Source: Wyeomyia smithii
Lineage: Eukaryota > Arthropoda > Insecta > Diptera > Culicidae
NCBI RefSeq assembly: GCF_029784165.1
Contig: NC_073696.1
Span: 150,404,812-150,468,811, forward strand
Direction: 5' to 3'
DNA length: 64,000 bases
A program made the translations under genes and the position numbers. This document shows, piece after piece, positions 58,312 to 64,000 of this stretch. Each line of letters begins with the position of its first letter. The stretch's first letter is position 1. Below the pieces are notes generated by a model. The model worked only from the letters and a program-made list of their open reading frames with translations, had not been told where the DNA came from and ran no database searches.

Positions 58312-59096
58312 GCTCTCGCCGCTTTTTCGTCGAGAGAATCCTTTGTTCTCCCCGGTGCTGGTATAGCGAGGGTGCCTTTTCATGATAAATGTACAGTGCC
58401 ACCCGCATACGTGCAACGGTTTTTATGTAGATATATTTTTAATGAATTTCATAGTTGCCCAAGTTGAAAACTGAATATCTTGACTAACGACAATTATTTT
58501 TTTATATTGTACCTAATGTCGTAGGCAGTGCTGGTACAGCGCGTCTGATATGCATTTCTAGCAATGTTAGGTAAAAAAACGGTACGAGAAAAAAATATTG
58601 TCGTTGGTCGAGAAATTCGGTTTCCAAGTCCAACGGAAATATTCAAGTAAATCAACTAACAGGTTAAAATAGTTTCAACAGTCGTGAGGTGTACGATCCA
58701 AGAAAATTTGTTAGACAATGTTTGAATGGTTGAAAGATTTTTAGTTTAATTTGTTCTATTGACGTTGATTGTGAATTGTTACTGAATTTCCACTTCAAAG
58801 ATCTCTTGAATGCGGTCCTGTGTGAAGTGCGGTCGGTCCTGTGAACATGATTTTGATAGATTCAACTATTCAAGATCACCTTTTTGCCTGGTTATTAAAG
58901 GAAAAAAAAATAGTTTTTGGTTCATGTTCAAACTATTGGAGCGAACTGTTCGAACGATGCACTGTAAAATCAATGTAGGATGGAACAGCAAAAATTGAAT
59001 GCGAAAGCTTGGGCACCAATTTGCTGCAGAGTTTTGTTCGAAGTTGCATATCTGTTCTGTGATCTTAGGCAATAACTTGTAAAGCGGACCATGTTA
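58312..59096. other. no gene seen
   Basis: AT-rich sequence. A 62-codon frame at 58810 is cysteine-containing but unsupported. No terminal repeats identified. Confidence 0.45.
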
Positions 59097-59100
59097 TTAA

Positions 59101-59785
59101 CCCTTTATAAGGCAGTGGCAACTATATTGCCACCAATAAAATACATTTTTTTCGCTGCACTAAGAATATTGTTTTTAAATTTGGCTTAACCAAAAACTTC
59201 TGAAGGTGTCTTAGAACACCTTAGTTTTTTCTAGGACTGATAGAAGTGTGCAATATTCATTTTGGCTTCATTTTTATGTAAACAAACCGTGATTTTAGAA
59301 CGTCTTTAGGAAATTTCCTCTTTTGGTGAAAATCCAACAAACTGGTAAGTTTTTCACCAGAAACTTTTTATTTAGGACCTACTGTGTTAGATTATGCAGT
59401 TCTTTTGTTAAAATACATGGTGTATATGACGACAAATTTCAAATTTCTTCCTAAATTTTTTTGCAGAATACCACCTGAATAATTCTTTATTTTGATTTTT
59501 CCCATGCAAGATAAATAAAGTCCTACTGTTACATTCTAATTACTATAAAGTTTCATTTTTTATTATAACAAAAAAGGAAGCTTACAATGCAGCTGCAAAA
59601 AAATTTTTTCCATCGTTTTGGGGGTTAACGGGCAGTGGCAAGTATGTTGCCACCAATGTTTGTACGGTTAACGGGCAGTGGCAACTATATTGCCACCAAC
59701 ATTGTGCGGTTAACGGGCAGTGGCAACTATATTGCCACCAATGTTTTTGGGGTTACCGGGCAGTGGCAACTATATTGCCACCATT
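59101..59785. mobile_element. piggyBac-like end and palindromic minisatellite
   Basis: TTAA (59097-59100) followed by CCCTTTATAAGGCAGTGGCA resembles a piggyBac terminus and target. The palindrome GTGGCAACTATATTGCCAC at 59114 recurs four times at 59634-59780 in a 42-43-bp tandem unit (GGTTAACGGGCAGTGGCAAC), with one AGTATGT variant. A right TTAA end is not certain. Interior 59140-59600 has no credible ORF. Confidence 0.5.
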
Positions 59786-60259
59786 TTTTTCTATTGATTC
59801 AATAGTAAATTGTTGAACAAAGGTACAGATGTATTGTTCCTCCTGTGAGGAATACGTTTTACTTAAGTTTATGTCAATTCCTTGTGTTACGGACGTTAGC
59901 CGTACGCTCCACACAGGAGAGTAAGTTCTGGATCACCCCTAGCTGTAACGGCGAAACAGCATAGATGTCAGCGAGAGGAACGTCAGACGGCAACAACGTG
60001 GTTTAGAACTGTCACATGCAGCATAAACCGACCGATCTTTTCTTAAGTGCCAATAGCCATTGCAGCACGTTGAAACCCTTTATAATAAAACTTTTTTGAT
60101 TAGTAAATTTGGTAAAATCCCTTATTAGTATATAAGTTATTGAATTAAAACTATGGTGTTGTTTTTATACTATGGTATTGGTTAGTGAGAAGATATTAGT
60201 ATAATTCATGCAGTGAATAAGATCCTACATTATAAGTACGGCTGATTCATAAGTACGTG
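59786..60259. other. no gene; possible decayed LTR
   Basis: TGTGTTACGGACGTTAGCCG at about 59881 has the look of an LTR start, but no partner repeat or matching end was found. No ORF. Confidence 0.25.
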
Positions 60260-61750
60260 AAAGTAGATCTGACTAGCTACAAAAGACACCACGAACATCA
60301 TATCGACCGAACGAAATCTTCGGTGAGACATGAACAAGCATCTGGGTAAACTCCGCGAAATCACTTAATTTCGAAAACGTTCATATGAGCAAAACTCTCC
60401 CGAACCGGAAACGCGGTTTACACCGAAGCATTACGCACGACCGCTATTTTTCCTTCTACCGACGCAGACGCTCGGGAATACGACATTTCGATGTGAATGT
60501 TACCTATTTAATAGAAAAATTGGCAAAGTTTCATGCATACAAAGCCTTAATAATTTAAAAACGAAGTTATCCATATTGACCAATATATAGTCTCAAGTTT
60601 ATTAACAAAATGCCGAACCAGTCATAATTGGAACGTATTATATAAAACATCTGCCCAAAAGCTATAAAAATCGAAAAAGTGAAGCATAAGATTTTGGCTA
60701 TCATTACTGCACCATAGTCCGACAATGACATTGGTAAATAGTGTGCAGTTTATAGAAAACCCTGCTTTTTTTAATTTCAGTTCCAGGTCTATTTTCGTAC
60801 AAGAATAAAGATCTCTCGTGATCTTTCCCATATTTTCCATTACATTATAGAAAAGTTATTGATACCCATCTTTAACGTCGACAACCGCCTCCCATCGATA
60901 ACACCGCTAAAGTCCTAGTGTCAACGACAACCATTGATATGTCGCAGGTGGCACAAAGCATGTGAACCACCTCCCGCACCTGAAAATCATCATATAGGAA
61001 AATTATCAACTGCTTCACCAACATACTATTTTCATAGGTGATTTTAAGGAAACGAAGCAAAAATACTATTTGAATTGTATATATAAAAACCCATACGCAG
61101 CGGTATAATGTAGAATTAAAACGATGAATCCGCGCGCAGTTATTTTTCCATGAAAAAAGTTACTTATCTTGCGTAGCATACGAACTATTTTCTCCATTCC
61201 TTCCACTCAAATCCTGAAGCCCTACTAGTTTTTTTTTATTGTCAACGTTTTTGTTGATATACGGCGTACAAAATGCGGGCACCGAGTCACAAAATGTGCT
61301 AGGCCGACCAAGAATTCAAATATTTGTCTATTACTAATCCAGAATATCCTCGAGAAAGCAAACGCGGTTCTTTGAAAGGCATATATCGCGTAGTCATTCG
61401 ATTAAACACGATATTTATCGACTGAACGAAATCTACTTCGATTCGCGATGTATTAATATAGTTTGCGCGAGCAGATTCCGGTTAAACGGTGATGATGAGA
61501 CAGATATTATCAAATATCTGGGTTCATTTCGCGAAATCGTTACACTCCAAAAATCCATATATCAGCAAAACTCACCCGGGTTGAATACGCGTTTTCAACG
61601 AAACGTAACGAACGACCGCTTCAATCTTTCTGGCCGACACAGACGTGCAGGAACCCGGCGTTTATGTCGATTTTCTCTACTCGACGTACGAATCGCCTAT
61701 TAAATATGAAAATTGGCAATGTTCCATGCATCCAAAGCCTCAAAAATTAA
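60260..61750. repeat. diverged direct repeat pair
   Basis: 60266-60560 and 61400-61745 share order and phrasing (ATCGAC.GAACGAAATCT; CGCGAAATC; GAGCAAAACTC.CCCG; ACGAACGACCGCT; GACGCAGACG; AAAATTGGCAA.GTT.CATGCAT.CAAAGCCT) with many substitutions. They flank about 850 bp of unique-looking DNA without a gene. They may be old element ends or a segmental duplication. Confidence 0.55.
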
Positions 61751-61869
61751 AAAAAAGCAGATATACATATTATACAAAACATAGTCTTAAATTTGTTGAC
61801 AAAGCCATAAATAGAATATATGAAAAATTACATAAAACAACTGCTCGCCATTCGTTGTTTTGCTTTCGT

Positions 61870-62384
61870 CTCGATTAGACGCAAATTGTTCATCTCCGTT
61901 TGAGTTTGCAAAATAACAATACACGAGTTATCGTACGGGTGTTTTTTTGTCGATTATTTCTTGTGCTGCGCGATAACAATAGCCGGTAGTTTATCGGCAG
62001 AAACATCTTCTGCACACTGGTAGGGGCAGGCTACCCCGCCAGTGATCCGATACGCAGCTGATATATCAGCAAGAATAATTCTCCCGCACCGCTGTTACCC
62101 CGCTAGCAGCACGGACCACCATACGATCGAGCGAGTGGAAGTCAACTACAAGTGGCATCTACAAGGTCGCGTGTAGGATACGGCCACTGTGTCACAACAC
62201 GAAGCTGGATCGTCATTGTTTGTTCTGCGGAGACGCTCGATTAATCCTACTATCAGCCGTGAGGTCGTGACTTAGACGTTCGGTGAAGTATTCACTTTAG
62301 AATTTTTATCATTATTATTAATAGTATTATTATTGTTATTATTATAATTATTATTACTATTATTATTATTATTATTATTATTAC

Positions 62385-62432
<48 letters not shown>

Positions 62433-62586
62433 TGTTATTAGTATTAGTATTACTGCCTTTTTTTTAATTTTGATCCATTGTAGTTTGAAAAATTGTTTTT
62501 AAAATTTAATAGCAACTATTTGACCCCCCCCCCCCACATTCGAATATTTATCGTTTGTGTGCGGTAGAGCGTAACGCTCCCGCAAA
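61870..62586 (+). promoter_or_regulatory. 5' region of the I-type element, with ATT microsatellite
   Basis: A GC-richer stretch (61985-62290) precedes ORF1 and is probably the 5' UTR or internal promoter. It is interrupted by an ATT/ATTATT microsatellite (about 62308-62450) and a C-run (62524-62535). The exact 5' end of the element and any target duplication were not identified. Confidence 0.45.
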
Positions 62587-63966
62587 ATGGACGACATGCA
62601 GGTGCAACTATTCCTGGATGTGGAAACAACTGGGGAAGAGATTGAGATCTCCCCCATCAATTCCCCTCTACCTTCCCCGCTACCTAGCCCCGTACCAAGG
62701 GTACCGGCAACACGGGTGAAAGCTTACCCAGATGCTTCGAAAGGTCCGTTCGTAGTTTACTTCAGGCCCATAAAGAAGCCTCTAAATATAATTCAAATCG
62801 GCAAGGACCTGGCAAAACAGTTTTCGGACGTAACCGAAATTACAAAGGTTAGACCGAACAAACTGCGAGTTGTTGTGAGTAGCTTGAAGCAAGCAAACGC
62901 AATTGCTAGCTACGAGCTCTTCACGAGAGAGTACCGCGTGTACATCCCTGCCAAGGACGTGGAGATCGACGGTGTGGTTACCGAAGGAAGCCTCATGGTC
63001 GATGACATTTTGCGTCACGGGGTTGGCTGCTTCAAAAACCCCCTGATTCAAGATGTAAAGATACTGGATGTCAAGCAATTGCATTCAGTATCCATCGAAG
63101 AAGGGAAGAAGAAATTCTTCCCTTCGGATTCCTTCCGTGTAACATTCGCCGGATCCGCACTGCCGAACTACATCTCTTTGGACAGGGTTCGTCTGCCTGT
63201 ACGCCTGTTCGTACCGCGGGTCATGCATTGCCAAAACTGCAAGCAGTTAGGTCATACAGCCACCTACTGCTGCAACAAGGCACGCTGCAGCAAGTGCGGA
63301 GGCAATCATGCTGAGACCGCTTGCAGTGAGGATACTGAAAAGTGTCTTTACTGCGAGGGAACTCGGCATGACCTTTCGGCGTGTCCCGCGTACAAACAGC
63401 GCGAGGAAAAAATAAAGCGTTCCCTCAAGGAACGATCAAAGCGCTCTTTCGCAGAAATGCTGAAGAGTGCTGAGCCACCCTCGACAGGAAACATCTTTTC
63501 CTTTTTGCCAACCGATGAGGGTACATCTGACGATCCCGTCGAAGGGTGTTCTTATGCCATGCCAGAAGGATCTAGGAAGAGAAGAATGATCAACTCTCCT
63601 AATCTTTCTCGCAAAGGTCGCAAGATAACCCCTAGCGGAATGACCAATAAGCCAACACAAAAAGGAAGCGGTGAAGAAAAACCGAAGCAAGTACCTCCCG
63701 GTTTTAATTTTAAATCAAACCAGGAGTACCCACCGCTTCATGGGGCACCAAAAACCCCTCGGGCACCCATTTCTCGATCAGAAGATAAAATAGAAACAGG
63801 GTTCATAAAATTTTCTGATATTGTGGACTGGATATTTAAAACATTCAACATACCAGATCCCCTACAAAATATTCTTCTTGCCCTTCTTCCTACAGTGAAA
63901 ACCTTTTTGATGCAACTAGCAGCAACTTGGCCCCTCATTTCAGCTATCATATCTTTCGATGACTAA
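62587..63966 (+). CDS. I-type non-LTR retrotransposon ORF1 (gag-like), 459 aa
   Basis: An intact frame beginning MDDMQVQLFLDVETTGEE with a Pro/Ser-rich linker (PLPSPLPSPVPRVPATR). Then comes a conserved RRM-like gag domain (GPFVVYFRPIKKPLNIIQIG, KVRPNKLRVVVSSLKQANAI, about residues 55-200). Three zinc knuckles follow at residues about 217-267: CQNCKQLGHTATYC, CSKCGGNHAETAC and CLYCEGTRHDLSAC. A basic Ser/Lys-rich region and a hydrophobic C-terminus end the protein. The layout matches ORF1 of I-clade (MosquI-like) elements, whose product packages the element RNA. All cysteines and the reading frame are preserved, so this may be a recently active copy. Confidence 0.85.
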   Translation: MDDMQVQLFLDVETTGEEIEISPINSPLPSPLPSPVPRVPATRVKAYPDASKGPFVVYFRPIKKPLNIIQIGKDLAKQFSDVTEITKVRPNKLRVVVSSLKQANAIASYELFTREYRVYIPAKDVEIDGVVTEGSLMVDDILRHGVGCFKNPLIQDVKILDVKQLHSVSIEEGKKKFFPSDSFRVTFAGSALPNYISLDRVRLPVRLFVPRVMHCQNCKQLGHTATYCCNKARCSKCGGNHAETACSEDTEKCLYCEGTRHDLSACPAYKQREEKIKRSLKERSKRSFAEMLKSAEPPSTGNIFSFLPTDEGTSDDPVEGCSYAMPEGSRKRRMINSPNLSRKGRKITPSGMTNKPTQKGSGEEKPKQVPPGFNFKSNQEYPPLHGAPKTPRAPISRSEDKIETGFIKFSDIVDWIFKTFNIPDPLQNILLALLPTVKTFLMQLAATWPLISAIISFDD

Positions 63967-64000
63967 TACGGCGAAAGAGGTTAGGAATTTTATCACTGTA
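63959..64000 (+). CDS. I-type ORF2 start, cut by the window edge
   Basis: ATG 63959 lies inside the ORF1 stop context, giving the overlap ATGACTAA. The visible residues are MTNTAKEVRNFITV. The position and overlap fit the endonuclease-RT ORF2 of I-clade elements, probably translated by termination-reinitiation. Only 14 codons are inside the window, so identity is by position alone. Confidence 0.6.
   Translation, partial: MTNTAKEVRNFITV

Noticed and set aside
59881..60260. Solo LTR
   Set aside because: A TGTGTTACGG start is suggestive, but no matching CA end, flanking duplication or partner LTR was found.

Overview
The window looks like intergenic, repeat-dominated DNA from a culicine mosquito, most likely Aedes. 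The reasons are Jockey/Juan-type, CR1-like and I-type non-LTR retrotransposons, tRNA-headed SINEs, and long copies of an AT-rich repeat that begins near ACCTAAATTAATCCACC and ends near AGGAGAAAGGCAAAAA, a pattern I associate with mosquito genomes. The species call is inference from memory. I see no confident single-copy host gene, no rRNA or functional tRNA, no CRISPR array and nothing bacterial. Almost everything is transposable elements, their relics and satellites.

Left part (1-10.4 kb): small MITEs, a culicid repeat (819-2347), a short promoter-like stretch near 2.6 kb, a reverse-strand hAT transposase relic (3.2-3.6 kb), a SINE (5.1-5.3 kb) and a dead Jockey-type retrotransposon (5.4-10.4 kb) with a 965-bp insertion in its endonuclease region. 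A nearly perfect 2 x 1400-bp tandem duplication follows (10281-13080).

Centre (12-33 kb): a nest of elements whose order can be read from target-site duplications (TSDs). A hAT-like element (12128-32565, TSD GTTTTGAC) encloses a full-length Jockey element (13978-18330, TSD AGATTGTTTTG), a SINE and a CR1-like element (about 20540-32335). The CR1-like element is split by hAT-A (21686-29271, TSD CTTACAGG). hAT-A is split by hAT-B (21922-27912, TSD TTGCTGAA). hAT-B holds a dead-on-arrival Jockey tail, a Tourist-like MITE and other palindromes.

Right-centre (33-50 kb): hAT-C (33249-36422, TSD TACCTTGA) carries a transposase C-terminus and a foldback element. A 2834-bp tandem duplication (34286-39953) copies most of it. 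Next come a truncated Jockey element (40.2-41.9 kb) and a long compound culicid repeat (41.9-49.4 kb), into which a hAT-like element and a palindromic Tc1 derivative (44188-45838) have inserted.

Right part (49.5-64 kb): hAT-D (49530-51995, TSD CTCTACAC) contains a non-autonomous CACTA element (49933-51834, TSD TTA). hAT-D sits at the left end of a related CACTA relic that encodes a Tnp2-like transposase (52-55.2 kb). Beyond it lie a candidate four-exon gene fragment (57.5-58.3 kb), a piggyBac-like end with a palindromic minisatellite (59.1-59.8 kb), and the 5' half of an apparently intact I-type retrotransposon whose ORF1 and ORF2 overlap as ATGACTAA at the window edge.

The sequence gives a clear order of insertions but no new enzymatic system that I can defend. 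The most distinctive features are the depth of nesting, the palindromic Tc1, the CACTA-in-hAT-in-CACTA arrangement and the two very recent tandem duplications.
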